From Campanula takesimana (Eukaryota; Streptophyta; Magnoliopsida; Asterales; Campanulaceae), in NCBI GenBank assembly GCA_026119855.1, contig JAOWBW010000868.1, positions 248,001 to 312,000 on the forward strand: a stretch of 64,000 nt of DNA. Reading direction: 5' to 3'. Made by a program: the position numbers and the translations under genes. Shown here one piece after another: positions 54,142 to 64,000 of the stretch. The notes beneath the pieces were generated by a model. It was not told where the DNA came from, searched no databases, and saw only the letters and a list, made by a program, of their open reading frames with translations. Position 1 is the first letter of the stretch. Each line of letters begins with the position of its first letter.

Positions 54142-56454
54142 ATGGCAAGTCAGAAAACTATGGCAACGGTTAACTTCACTCACGTTCCAGCGTTCGACGA
54201 AGATAATTTTGACGTATGGAAGCACAGCATTCTAACTCAGTTCTACTCCATGGACGAGCAACTTGGTGATTGTCTTACCATTGGACCATACTTCCCAATG
54301 AAAGCTAATCCGGATCCAGAAACCAATGGTGCAAATCCGACTATCAAGAAACCAAAGGCTGAATGGACCGATGAAGAGAAAAGACTGGTTGGAATGGATG
54401 TGAAAGCAAAAAGAATACTTCTAAGTACCTTGAGTACGTCACAGCGTCGACAGATCATGGAATGTTCTACTGCAAAAGAACTTTGGGATGCAATTGAAGA
54501 TTACATCGAAGGAGATCAAGCTTGCAATGAAAGCAAAAAGTTTGCAATTCAAAGAAGATTCAACAACTTTGCTAAGATCCCCGGTGAATCACTAAGAGCC
54601 ACTTATGATCGTTATTGTGAGATCGTAAGTACTTATACAGCACTCGGAAAGAAGCTTACCAAGAAAGAAATCAATGTTAATTTTCTTGCCGCTCTTGGTT
54701 CGCAATATCTACACAAAGGAAACACTCTTGAAGATACCAAGCTACTAGATGACATGTCTCTCAGAAGCCTCTATGCCAACCTCAAAGTCTTTGATATCAA
54801 GCTTAACAACATTGCTGAAATGGAAGGAAAAACAAAGAGCTTATCGTTGGTTGCACAAAAGGAAGAAGTGATCGAGGAAGAAGATCCAAAAATCTCCACA
54901 TCAGATTTACTTGATATGGATGATGATGATTTTGCTATGTTCGTGAAAAGATTCCAAAAGTTCAGAAAGACAGCAAGACCCGGATCAACAAGCAAAGCTC
55001 CAACAAGGTTTTCAAGGAGCAGCCCTTCAAAGAAGAAAGAGAACTTCAACTTCTCCAAGAAGAAAGAGGATCTCGTTTGTTTTAATTGCAGGAAACCCGG
55101 TCATTTCACATCAGAATGCCCAATTCCCAAGTATGAGTATATGAAGAAGAAAAACAACTTCAATCCAAGATACTCAAAGCAAAAGGGGATGATTGCTGAA
55201 GAGGACTCTACCACAAAAGAGTTAGCTACCTGGATAGAGTCAAATTCTGATGTAAGCGATGAGGATTCTGAAGAAGGTCACATCTGTTTGGTCGTTCAGT
55301 CCGATGATGAGGATGATAATAAAAGTCGTCGCTCACCAAATGCAAAACCTAAACGGATAAGTTATACGGCCGATGAACTTGCAGAAAAGGGATTCCTAAC
55401 TCCGGTTCAAAAGAATGGTGATCTTTTATTTTCAAGATGTGATGTGAGTGCAGCAAAGAAGGCTCTACTAAACCCCAAAGTAAAGGAAGTTCTGTCTACC
55501 ACACCACAAGTCAAATTTGACATTTCCCCCGATGAACAAGAAAAGATGTTTGCAAAAGCTGAACAGGTAATTAGTAAATTCTCTGGCATGAAGGAAGCTT
55601 TAGCACTTTCAACTGAAGAAATTTCCCAGCTTAAGACGGAGAAATCTCTACTAAGATCTGAACTCACCCTCCTTAAGGAGCAGATCAAGAGTATGACTCC
55701 TCTTACTGATCGAAACCGTTTCTTAGAAGAACAAAATGCTATATTTAAAGTTAAAAACGAAGAATTGGTTGCTGAGATAAAAGACCTGAAAAGGATCACA
55801 AATGAGTGGACCAATTCTCGTGTCACTATGGAACAAATCTTAGAATCCCAAAAGTCTAGTGGTGATAAGGAAGGCTTGGGATTCCAAACTAGTGACAACT
55901 TTAAATGTGCATCTTGTTGTGAAAGAGATGAGAAATTTACCCAGCAAACCTTGGAAAAGTCGAAGGCTAAACATCATGCTTCAAAGGGTGTAGGACAAGA
56001 ACCAAAGAAGAAACTAGTGTTTAATTATGTCTACCCTAAGAAACAAACTGGCAAGGCAAAGTTGAAAGGTATTGCCATGGATGAACCTGCTGCTGCAGCA
56101 AGCACCAGCAAGGTTGCTAAGTCTCCCGACCGCATGTACTTACCGCTAGGTCAGTCGACCGCACCTAGGAAGCTGGCGACCGCATCCTGGAAGCCGGCGA
56201 CCGCAAGTGGCGGCAAGGCAGCAAAGTTCAAGAGGATGAACTTTGTTAAGGAGACCTCATCCATACCAGTAAACAATGTTGTGCTCAAGACTTCAACGAA
56301 GTTTGTTAAACCTCAGTTGGGTGGCTTCCACCATTGTTCTGTGTGTGATGGTTATGGTCACAAGGCTGCTGAATGTCTTTTGAGATTCACACCCAATCCC
56401 AGAAAGAGTAACCCTCCTTCTGTGAGGCAAGTATGGATTGTCAAAAGTTGCTAA
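54142..56454 (+). CDS. gag: Sire-A gag, 770 residues
   Basis: Full-length open frame starting MASQKTMATVNFTHVPAFDE, 60 bp after the primer site. The UBN2-type capsid region covers about residues 15-225 (AKRILLSTLSTSQRRQIMEC, KELWDAIEDYIEGDQ). The zinc knuckle CFNCRKPGHFTSEC is near 312-325. A coiled-coil segment covers about 475-555 (EISQLKTEKSLLRSELTLLK). A second CCHC-like motif CSVCDGYGHKAAEC is near 735. The region around 665-700 (STAPRK, LATASWKPATASGG) contains four GACCGCA motifs. It ends in TAA; pol is in the same frame but begins 69 bp later. No internal lesion is seen. Confidence 0.93.
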   Translation: MASQKTMATVNFTHVPAFDEDNFDVWKHSILTQFYSMDEQLGDCLTIGPYFPMKANPDPETNGANPTIKKPKAEWTDEEKRLVGMDVKAKRILLSTLSTSQRRQIMECSTAKELWDAIEDYIEGDQACNESKKFAIQRRFNNFAKIPGESLRATYDRYCEIVSTYTALGKKLTKKEINVNFLAALGSQYLHKGNTLEDTKLLDDMSLRSLYANLKVFDIKLNNIAEMEGKTKSLSLVAQKEEVIEEEDPKISTSDLLDMDDDDFAMFVKRFQKFRKTARPGSTSKAPTRFSRSSPSKKKENFNFSKKKEDLVCFNCRKPGHFTSECPIPKYEYMKKKNNFNPRYSKQKGMIAEEDSTTKELATWIESNSDVSDEDSEEGHICLVVQSDDEDDNKSRRSPNAKPKRISYTADELAEKGFLTPVQKNGDLLFSRCDVSAAKKALLNPKVKEVLSTTPQVKFDISPDEQEKMFAKAEQVISKFSGMKEALALSTEEISQLKTEKSLLRSELTLLKEQIKSMTPLTDRNRFLEEQNAIFKVKNEELVAEIKDLKRITNEWTNSRVTMEQILESQKSSGDKEGLGFQTSDNFKCASCCERDEKFTQQTLEKSKAKHHASKGVGQEPKKKLVFNYVYPKKQTGKAKLKGIAMDEPAAAASTSKVAKSPDRMYLPLGQSTAPRKLATASWKPATASGGKAAKFKRMNFVKETSSIPVNNVVLKTSTKFVKPQLGGFHHCSVCDGYGHKAAECLLRFTPNPRKSNPPSVRQVWIVKSC

Positions 56455-56523
56455 CCCTTTGGACCCAAAAGAATAAAAAGGGGACCTTGGTCTTAAATGT
56501 TTATTTTATAGGCCCTCTGCTTA
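56455..56523 (+). other. gag-pol junction
   Basis: Short segment with stops in the shared gag/pol frame (from the TAA at 56452). Gag and pol thus cannot be one simple frame in this copy; expression would need recoding, splicing or internal initiation. Possible splice-like ends (GTATGG at 56431, TTTTATAG at 56506-56513) exist but are not proven. Confidence 0.5.
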
Positions 56524-59500
56524 ATGGCTGGACACTTCAAGGATAAATCAAGTTTATGGTATCTCGATAGTGGCTGCTCAAGGCACATGACCGGAGATAT
56601 CAATTTATTGGAAGATGTCCGTGAAGAAAAAGGGCCATCAGTAACCTTCGGAGATAATAACAAAGGAAAGACTGTAGGATATGGAGTCATCCAAAAAGGA
56701 AAAATCACCATCCAAGAAGTCTCTCTAGTTACTGGTCTACAACACAATCTACTCTCAATATCTCAGTTCTGCGACAAAGGATTGCAATGTCACTTTTCTT
56801 CAAATGTCTGTCTCATCAAAGATGGCATATCCGGCGTCACTTTGCTCAAAGGGATTCGTAAGAAAAATGTTTATGTTGATTTTAATTCATCTTGCATTTC
56901 TTCTAATCTCTGTTTTGTAGCAAAGAATGTTAGTGAGAATAGTTGGCTGTGGCATAAAAGACTAAGTCACTTAAACTTCAAGTATCTCTCCAAGATTGGT
57001 AGAGAAAATCTAGTTCGTGGTCTACCCAAAGTAGCTGATCACCACAATGAGAAGTGCACAGCATGTCAACTAGGCAAACAACCAAAAGCGTCTTTCTCCA
57101 GCAAGACGACACCTTCAACTTCTAGATGTTTGCAACTACTACATATGGACCTGTTTGGACCTGTTTCTACCGCAAGTATTGGAGGAAATAGATATTCCTT
57201 AGTTGTGGTAGATGACTACTCAAGATATACGTGGGTCGAGATGATGAGCTCCAAAGATTATTGTTATGACATTTTGACCGCACTCTTTAGACAGCTCCAA
57301 ACACAAAAAGAAGATGACATCGTCAGTGTTCGATCCGACAACGGTACAGAATTCAAGAACAACGGTGTAGCTCAGTACTGTGATGACCATGGTATTAACC
57401 ACAACTTCTCTGCTGCTGGAGTTCCACAACAAAACGGTGTTGTGGAAAGAAAGAATAGAACGTTGATAGAGGCCGGAAAAACAATGATTGCTGAAGCAAA
57501 GCTACCTCAATACTTTTGGGCTGAAGCCGTCAATACCGCATGCTTCACTCAGAATAGATCCCTCATCAACAAGACCTACAACAAAACTCCTTATGAACTA
57601 TGGAGAGGAAGAACCCCCAACATAGCATACTTCAAGATATTTGGATGCAAATGCTTCATACTCTACAATGGTAAAGAACATCGAGGTAAATTTGCTCCCA
57701 AGGCCGATGAAGGTATATTTATTGGGTATGCTAAACACTCAAAAGCTTTTCGTGTATTTAATAAAACCACTCTTAAGATAGTTGAATCTGTCCATGTTAC
57801 TTTTGATGAACATTCTCTCCTTGAGCCACATATGGCTCCAAATGTTGCTGATGATTTTGTTGAGCTTAATGAGACAGGTACAAATCAACCACAAAATCAA
57901 TCAACTCAAGGAAACCCATCTACCTCAACTGCACCTCCATCTACCTCATATGAAGCACCAGAAACTACCACATCTGCTGCTACCTCAAATGGAGTTGAAA
58001 TTGAAACACCCATCAATGTGGAAGAACTTATCCCTCAAATTACTTACGATTGGGATGGCACATATGATGTACCACTAGAAGACTTACAACCACCATCAAC
58101 TCAACCAGATATACCTCAAGAAGTTCGTGAGGTTAGAGATCACCCAATTCAGAATATCATTGGTGACTTGCATTCTGGTGTTCGAACAAGAAGATCAAAC
58201 TACGATGCACTTACAGCATTCATATCTCAAGTTGAACCCAAGAAAGTTGATGAAGCACTCCAAGACTCAAGTTGGGTTGTTGCTATGCAATAAGAGCTCA
58301 ACCAATTTGAAAGATGCAAAGTTTGGACCTTAGTTCCAAGGCCACAAGATCAAGGAGTGATTGGTACAAAGTGGGTGTTCCGAAACAAGATGGATGAGAA
58401 TGGAAGCATCACAAGGAACAAAGCTAGGTTGGTTGCACAAGGATATAGACAAGAAGAAGGCATTGATTATGATGAAACGTTTGCCCCCGTTGCAAGACTC
58501 GAAGCTATAAGGATATTCTTAGCTTATGCCTCTTACAAAAGATTCAAGCTATATCAAATGGATGTGAAGAGTGCATTTCTCAACGGAGAACTTCAAGAAA
58601 CAGTCTTTGTTGCTCAACCGCCCGGATTTGAAGACCCCAAATTTCCAAATCATGTCTACAAACTCCGTAAAGCTTTATATGGACTCAAACAAGCTCCACG
58701 TGCATGGTATGATACTCTATCTAAATTTCTCCTAGAGAAAGGCTTCAAGCGTGGTAAGATCGACACAACTTTATTCATTGCTAAATATCATGATCATACT
58801 TTATTAGTTCAAATATATGTAGATGATATTATTTTTGGTTCTACTAATGAATTGTTGTGTAAGCGATTTAAGAAGCTAATGAAAAGCAAATTTGAGATGA
58901 GCATGATGGGAGAATTAACATTCTTCCTTGGACTTCAAATTAAACAATGTGCTGAAGGCATCTTCCTCAACCAAGCAAAATACACAAAGGATCTTATCAA
59001 GAAATTTGGACTTGAAAATGCAAAGGCATACGACACTCCTATGGCTACTGGTAACAAGCTAGACAAAGACTTGAAAGGTAAGAAGGTTGATCAAACCTTG
59101 TATCGAGGTATGATTGGCTCTCTCCTATACTTAACTGCTAGTAGACCAGATATCATGTTTAGTGTTTGCGTTTGTGCACGTTATCAAGCGGATCCACGAG
59201 AAGCACATCTTATTGCTGTAAAACGTATTATTCGTTATTTATCTGGCTCTATTAACCTTGGACTTTGGTACTCCAAAGATTCAAATTTTGATCTTATAGG
59301 TTACTCAGATGCAGATTATGCAGCATGTACCATCGATAGGAAAAGCACAAGTGGAACTTGTCATTTCCTTGGAAATCGACTCGTTTCATGGGCAAGCAAG
59401 AAACAAGCCTCAGTCTCTGTATCTACCACAGAAGCTGAATATATAGCTGCTGGACGCTGCTGCTGCCAAGTGCTGTGGATGAAGCAACAATTGGTTGACT

Positions 59501-59757
59501 ACGGAATCAACGAAGAAAATTGTCCAATCTTTTGTGACAATACATCTACCATTGCTGTATCCAACAACCCTGTCATGCATTCAAAAACCAAACACATTGA
59601 TATCAAATACCACTTTCTCAAGGATCATGTGGAAAAAGGTAATATCCATCTAGAGTATGTGAGTACTGACAATCAAATTGCAGATATTCTCACCAAGGCT
59701 CTGGATTCCAAGAGATTTAGGTATCTTAGAGGAGAGATGGGTATGCTAGAACTTTAA
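56524..59757 (+). pseudogene. pol: Sire-A pol: protease, integrase, RT, RNase H with one nonsense codon
   Basis: A single frame except for a TAA at 58291-58293. First half: protease WYLDSGCSRHMTGD (Asp 15); HHCC domain (H144, H149, C178, C181); integrase D209, D272 and E308 (35 residues between the last two). Second half, numbered from 58357: RT WVFRNKMDENG, YQMDVKSAFLNG (Asp 69), YVDDIIFGS (Asp 156-157); RNase H YSDADYA (Asp 318) and TEAEYIAA (Glu 361). The TAA stands where the family usually has Glu, in the linker between integrase and RT, so one base change accounts for it. All catalytic residues remain. Otherwise the element looks recently active. Confidence 0.92.
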
Positions 59758-60527
59758 TTACTTGTCCATATACTTTGATTGTGCTAATGTCTTATGTTTT
59801 ATCCAAGTTCAAAAACAAGTAGGTCACGGTCAACACTCTTACCGGTAAATCAATCACGGTCGAGTACCATCTCACCGGTCAAGAAAAGTCCGGTCGAAGC
59901 ATCAAAATCTATCTAAGCTGACCTCATCAATACTGACCGCATAAACTTCGACCGCTCATATACCAACTGCCCCATTAACCGCATACAAAGATGCAATTTG
60001 TTCAGGCTTTAAAGAAGCCGACCGCATGGGAAAATGATGATATTCGTTCACTACTTTAAAGAAGCATTCATAGGCCAAGGTAACATTCTTGACCGCAAAT
60101 ACTCACGGTCAAGAACCTGACCGCAAAAATTTTGGTGACCAGGTAAGTATTTCTCACTTAGCAAATTTTAGGATCCCCCTAGTCATCCAAAGGGGTAATT
60201 TTGTAATTTCTTTTCCCTCGTTTTCATTTAATTCAAATCATTTGCAATTAATTTTATTCCCTTATTTATGTCCGCCGTCACTATCCATGCATTTATGGCA
60301 AAAGGACATCTCTGGTCAAATCTCTGAGAACTTGCAGAGTTAACCTCCCACTTCTCTGCACAAACGGTTCCACTACCCCTCAACTCCACCTCTCTGCAAC
60401 CTACTTTTCTCAAAAACCCTTCTCTCTACTTTCTCTCTCTGTTTTCTCTCTCTCTAATTCTCTCTCCCCAAACCCATTTCATTCCTCTCTCTCTCTTTCA
60501 CCATTTCTTCTCACTTTCTCTATTTAA
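59758..60527 (+). other. Region between pol and the extra gene, GACCG-rich
   Basis: About ten GACCG/CGGTC motifs between 59827 and 60123, on both strands, unlike the one-strand clusters of the LTR. A CT-rich stretch (60410-60505) resembling a plant 5' untranslated region precedes the ATG at 60528. There is no coding frame. Confidence 0.65.
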
Positions 60528-62075
60528 ATGGCTCCTAAACCCTCTCAAACAACCAAATCATCTAAGAAATCTCAAGAACCACACTCTGAAGATACAATGG
60601 TATGATTTCTTGACCCAAAACTCCTCCATTTTCAGTTTTTGTTCTCGTTTTTGGCGGGTTTCCACAACCCTTCGCATTCTATTGTCTTAATTCAATCTCT
60701 GGGTTGTTATGTGCTTTGATACTTTGTATCCTAGCTATATTCATGATTTCGAGTTCAATACAATAGTTGGATTCGAGTTTGGTTTGATAAATCCCTCTAT
60801 GCCATGTATATCTTTAAAGCTTTTATTCATACTTTGGTTTATTTTGCCCTTTCATATTCTGGTAATTATGATGTTTTGGTAGTGAAATTGTTGATATTTT
60901 CTTGCTTAATCGGTTTTTGTGCCCATTTTGGTGTAATTTTTATGAATTTTCGTCAACTATATCGTATTCTGGATTTTCGCGATGAACAGTGTTCTTATGA
61001 TGTTCTTCGTGTTCTTGAGCAATTATTTTTTGATTCTCATTTTTTTGCTACACATAGTGTTTTGGTGTTTGTGTGTGTTTTCGAAATTTTGTTAAAATTT
61101 CACTAAGTACTTATGTCTACCGCACTCTATGTCTACCGTGACTTCCTTGTCGACCGCTTGTGTCTTTAACCGCTATGGTTACTTGACCGTGCATTGTCGA
61201 CCGTGGTAAATACTTTCTAACTTCTCAAACTTTTGTAGGAAGAACAATCATTTATTCCTGGATGCATTATCAATTATGAAGATCTTCAAAATGCTGCCAT
61301 TGGAAGGCACATAATCAAGAGAATGAAGAAATCTGGTATTCTCCATTATTTCACTATGAATCAAACCAGTCACTACCTTGCCGCAGTAGGTGAATTTTAC
61401 TCAACCGCAAAAGAAGTCAAGGGACGTGATGAGCAGAACAAACCACTTCACTGGATTGAAGCTGAAGTTTACGGTCACAAAGTTGAAATTGACTACACCG
61501 ACATTGCTGCCACTCTAGGCCTGGACATAGACTTTGATGCTCCTGAATCTCTGTCAACTGCCGAATATGATGGGTTAGCAGTAAGGCTGATTGGATCTAC
61601 TGACGTTTGCAAGCCTTACCGCAAAGCATTTCCTGAGGTGATGTACTACATTGGTCACTTAGTTGGTCATGGTCTGCTCTGCAAAAGTGGCAATCATGGG
61701 AACTTTAATACTACTCAATGGCACCTGTCAACCGCAATCTACTTGGGAAGGAAGATGAACTGGCCTAAAATCCTTTATGGCCTGTTAATCGACCACATCA
61801 ATGATTACAAGAAGCAGTTGGCTGACAAAGCCCCCACCAAGTACAAGAAAAACTCCAGGTTTATCTCCATGATCTTTAAGTTCATTCCTGAAACGAGAAG
61901 AGCAATTGGCAAAGACAAGGATGCCAAGGTACCTATTTCTCTATCCAAAGTTTTTGATATCAAGACCATGCGTTCTACTTTCCGCAATCGGTTTGGTGAT
62001 ACCCAGTATCAAGAGTACCTCACCCGTGATCCAAAAGAACCCTATGTTGCTCCAAACTACACCAAAGCAGCATGA
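60528..62075 (+). CDS. Sire-A extra 3' gene, first part (two exons, uncharacterised)
   Basis: Exon 1 60528-60599 (24 codons, MAPKPSQTTKSSKK...), intron 60600-61238 with GT at its start and TTTTGTAG at its end, exon 2 from 61239. The junction keeps frame, and exon 2 is open from the acceptor to TGA at 62073-62075. The protein has no membrane segment. The block with HWIEAEVYGHKVEIDYTDIA and the helical segment after it resembles the domain often labelled putative plant transposon protein in retroelement 3' frames (from memory). The position is that of the env-like frame of SIRE elements, but nothing here looks like an envelope. Function unknown. Confidence 0.65.
60600..61238 (+). other. Intron in the Sire-A extra gene
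   Basis: 639 bp, AT-rich, starting GTATGA and ending TTTTGTAG. It has several ACCG(C/T) motifs near its 3' end (61118-61205). Since the element moves through an RNA copy, the intron must be retained in genomic RNA and spliced only for expression. Confidence 0.6.
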
Positions 62076-63761
62076 ATGGCTCTAGGTATTGATGATCCTG
62101 GAAAGTCAACTTCCATTCAGGATGAGGAAGAGACTGAAGAAGCTGAGGAAGAACAAGTGTCAAAAAGAATCAAAGGCAAAGGCGTTGCTAGTGCCTCGAC
62201 CGCTCCTCCCAAAATCAGACCATTGACAGGAGTTGTTATCAAAGACCCTTCAACGGTCAAGCTCCCTTCCAGAATCCCTCCTACCATTCCAATCAAAACC
62301 AAGTCTACCGCACCCATCTCCAAAACAACGGTCTCCAAACCTGCTGTGTCCTCTCCGACCGCTCCATCCAAATCCTTCAAAACCAAGTCTTCTGCACTCC
62401 CCGTTCCATCTCAGGGGGAGAAATCCAAGAAAAGGGATCTTTCACTCAGTCCCATCCAAACCTCCAAGAAATCCAAGGTTGCAAGACCACCTCCTTCGAC
62501 CGTATCTCCAGTATTCACTCCATCCGGTTCACCTATGCAGAGTGACCGTGATGATGATGTTGAAATAGCTTCTACTCAACCGCAACGTCAAAGGGTCAAG
62601 CAAACTCTTGAGTTAGTTGATGAACCAAATGATGTAGAATTGATAGAATCAAGTGGTGAATCTGGTAATCAAGATGTTGAGGCTGGTGTAGATATTGAAG
62701 CTAGTGTTGGTAAAAATGCTGAGAAAACTGTTGATGTTGCTAGTCCTGATTTCAGTGACGAAAAGGTTGATGACCAAACTGTTGGTAAGGCTGAGTTTCA
62801 GGGTCACGGTCATGATGGTGACCGTGTACCCAGTGATCATGATGATGATGTGTTAGTTGAATCTCCTGCTCTCTCTCCTCCTAGAACTACTCAAGCCACG
62901 ACCGCATCTGATAGCTCGGTCGATCCTTTGGCTCATCTACTGACCGCAGTTGAAACTTTAACGCAAATCAATCTTGATACTCAGAGTGAGGTTGCAAAGC
63001 TTGCTGCAAACCAAGTTAAGTTACAGAATGAGGTTGATCTACTCAAGGCTTCGGTTGTTGAGACCATTAAGGGGGAGAGTCAGAATATTACAAAGGCTAT
63101 TCTTGAAAGCCTAGCTACCGTGAACCCCAACACTGCCTCGACCGCATCCTCCTCAACCGCTCCTATTACCCATGCTGACCTAAAGGAAGAGCTCAAGTCA
63201 CAATCTTTCGCTATTGACCGTTCTGTGGTCAAGATCATTGAAGGAGCTGGATTGGAGCTGACCAAGGCTATGTCCCATGATAAGAATTTTTTGTTTGAGA
63301 AAATGGATAAAGTAAAATCCTCTCTCAAGGCAGAGATCAATGCCTGTATTTCTGTAGGATTACTATCGGTCGCTGATAAGTTTGTACCAAAGATAGAAGC
63401 TATGAGGCAAGCCATGCAAGTCCACACTCAAAGACTAGAAGGTCAAACCTCAAAAATTGATAGGGTTTATGAAATTTCTAACACTAATGTGCAGGAAGTG
63501 ATTAGCAAGATTTCTACCCTACAATTGACCGTGGACAACCTTGCTAGCTCTCAAGGCTCCTCCTCTCAAAATCAAGCAACCGGGCATGGAAGCAGGATTG
63601 CTAGAGAAGAAGAAGATGAAGGTGAAGATAGTTTTGAATTTCCAACTGTAAACAACTCAGACTTCCTGGAAGTAAATGACCTCAAGGACCCCATCATCAT
63701 ACCTGGAGTTGGCCTCTCAACTAAGCTTTTCTACTTTAAAGGAGATCCATATCTTGGTTAA
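62076..63761 (+). CDS. Sire-A extra 3' gene, second part (561 residues)
   Basis: In the same frame as the first part, directly after its TGA, beginning MALGIDDPGKST. It may be the C-terminal half of one long protein broken by a nonsense change (CGA to TGA is a typical methyl-C transition), or a separate product. Residues 15-30 are acidic; 45-165 are Ser/Thr/Pro/Ala-rich with basic patches (KKSKVARPP). 295-345 and 455-510 are predicted coiled coils (LTAVETLTQINLDTQSEVAK; QRLEGQTSKIDRVYEISN). About sixteen GACCG/CGGTC motifs lie in the DNA. No signal peptide, membrane helix or enzyme motif is visible. Confidence 0.62.
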   Translation: MALGIDDPGKSTSIQDEEETEEAEEEQVSKRIKGKGVASASTAPPKIRPLTGVVIKDPSTVKLPSRIPPTIPIKTKSTAPISKTTVSKPAVSSPTAPSKSFKTKSSALPVPSQGEKSKKRDLSLSPIQTSKKSKVARPPPSTVSPVFTPSGSPMQSDRDDDVEIASTQPQRQRVKQTLELVDEPNDVELIESSGESGNQDVEAGVDIEASVGKNAEKTVDVASPDFSDEKVDDQTVGKAEFQGHGHDGDRVPSDHDDDVLVESPALSPPRTTQATTASDSSVDPLAHLLTAVETLTQINLDTQSEVAKLAANQVKLQNEVDLLKASVVETIKGESQNITKAILESLATVNPNTASTASSSTAPITHADLKEELKSQSFAIDRSVVKIIEGAGLELTKAMSHDKNFLFEKMDKVKSSLKAEINACISVGLLSVADKFVPKIEAMRQAMQVHTQRLEGQTSKIDRVYEISNTNVQEVISKISTLQLTVDNLASSQGSSSQNQATGHGSRIAREEEDEGEDSFEFPTVNNSDFLEVNDLKDPIIIPGVGLSTKLFYFKGDPYLG

Positions 63762-64000
63762 TCGCACCATTTGAACTGACCGTGTGTGGTCATGTTGAAA
63801 CAATTTGTTAATGTTTGTCTCAAAACAATTTTTATTTCTGTTTGTTTTTTATTTGGGTTTGTAAAACTTTAATCTCTTTTGTCTGCACTCCTCACTTTAA
63901 TGGTTATACTTTTGTGGAGTGCCTCTTGAATGATAGTTTGATGCATTTGCTTACTTATTGTTATTTTCTCTAAAAATGCATTCAAACCTTATATGTCTAT
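63762..64000 (+). other. Sire-A 3' non-coding region
   Basis: No LTR start is seen before the edge; one GACCG at 63779. The 3' LTR should follow outside the window. Confidence 0.6.

Larger units (their letters stand above)
52449..64000 (+). mobile_element. Sire-A: Ty1/copia SIRE/Maximus-type element, all but its 3' end
   Basis: 5' LTR 52449-54067, primer site, 770-residue gag, pol, a 3' additional gene with an intron, then the right edge. TGCTC (52444-52448) is the expected target duplication, within the Athila-A pol. RT/RNase H motifs (VSWASKKQASVSVSTTEAEY) and the large gag fit the SIRE/Maximus lineage. It is the youngest layer in this chain and the least decayed, with one nonsense codon in pol and one stop in the extra gene. 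Confidence 0.93.

Noticed and set aside
60528..63761. Envelope protein
   Set aside because: Position matches the env-like frame of SIRE elements, but there is no signal peptide, membrane span or fusion-like segment.

Overview
The window is a piece of a large, repeat-rich nuclear genome of a flowering plant, probably a eudicot. It has no convincing host gene. Nearly every base can be assigned to LTR retrotransposons inserted into one another, with two MITE-like elements in a small island at 33.6-34.9 kb. Plant origin follows from the lineages recognised: Ty3/gypsy Tat (Ogre/Retand-like) and Athila, Ty1/copia of the SIRE/Maximus type, and other plant copia groups with an initiator-Met-tRNA primer site. 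I cannot name the species.

Layout. 1-6199: Tat-1 (minus strand), a decayed element with gag, protease, RT, leader and 5' LTR, cut by the window edge. 6205-6600: an LTR-like scrap. 6601-32755: Copia-A (minus), broken by three later insertions: a solo LTR (7249-8495, duplication CAACC), Tat-2 (8847-16724, minus, duplication GTACT) and Tat-3 (19832-31360, plus, duplication CACTG). 32761-33627: a likely solo LTR. 33628-34888: an island with a Stowaway-like MITE, a second MITE-like repeat and two long hairpins. 34889-45028: Copia-B (plus), split by Tat-4 (36259-44818, plus, duplication GGTTG). Then comes a chain in which Copia-C (45029-48062, minus) sits in Copia-B, Athila-A (48063-52448, minus) sits in Copia-C, and Sire-A (52449 to past 64000, plus) sits in Athila-A. 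The missing halves should lie to the right of the window.

How the elements relate. Tat-1 carries pol remnants. Tat-2 and Tat-4 share its LTR ends, primer site, leader and gag, but have lost the zinc knuckle and pol and keep only a decayed protease, so they look like gag-only non-autonomous partners. Tat-3 is a longer, mostly non-coding Tat relative packed with tandem arrays. Sire-A is the least damaged: gag, a pol frame with one nonsense codon, and an additional 3' gene with a GT-AG intron.

Most interesting signal. Every LTR examined carries, usually just upstream of its TATA box, a short CG-containing motif (mostly palindromic) repeated at fixed spacing. The motif differs between families: GCGCGCGC at exact 29-bp steps in Tat-1/2/4, GGCACGGTCGTGCC at 23/50-bp steps in Copia-C, CTCGGCCGAG at 23/50/22 in Athila-A, AGCCGTAYGGCT at 19 in Copia-A, and GACCG at about 14-18 in Sire-A. 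Copia-A and Copia-C have related LTRs in which this block has been replaced. Motif sequence appears to turn over while its position and spacing grammar persist. I know of no description of this. It is the best candidate here for an undescribed system, perhaps promoter recognition or escape from silencing.
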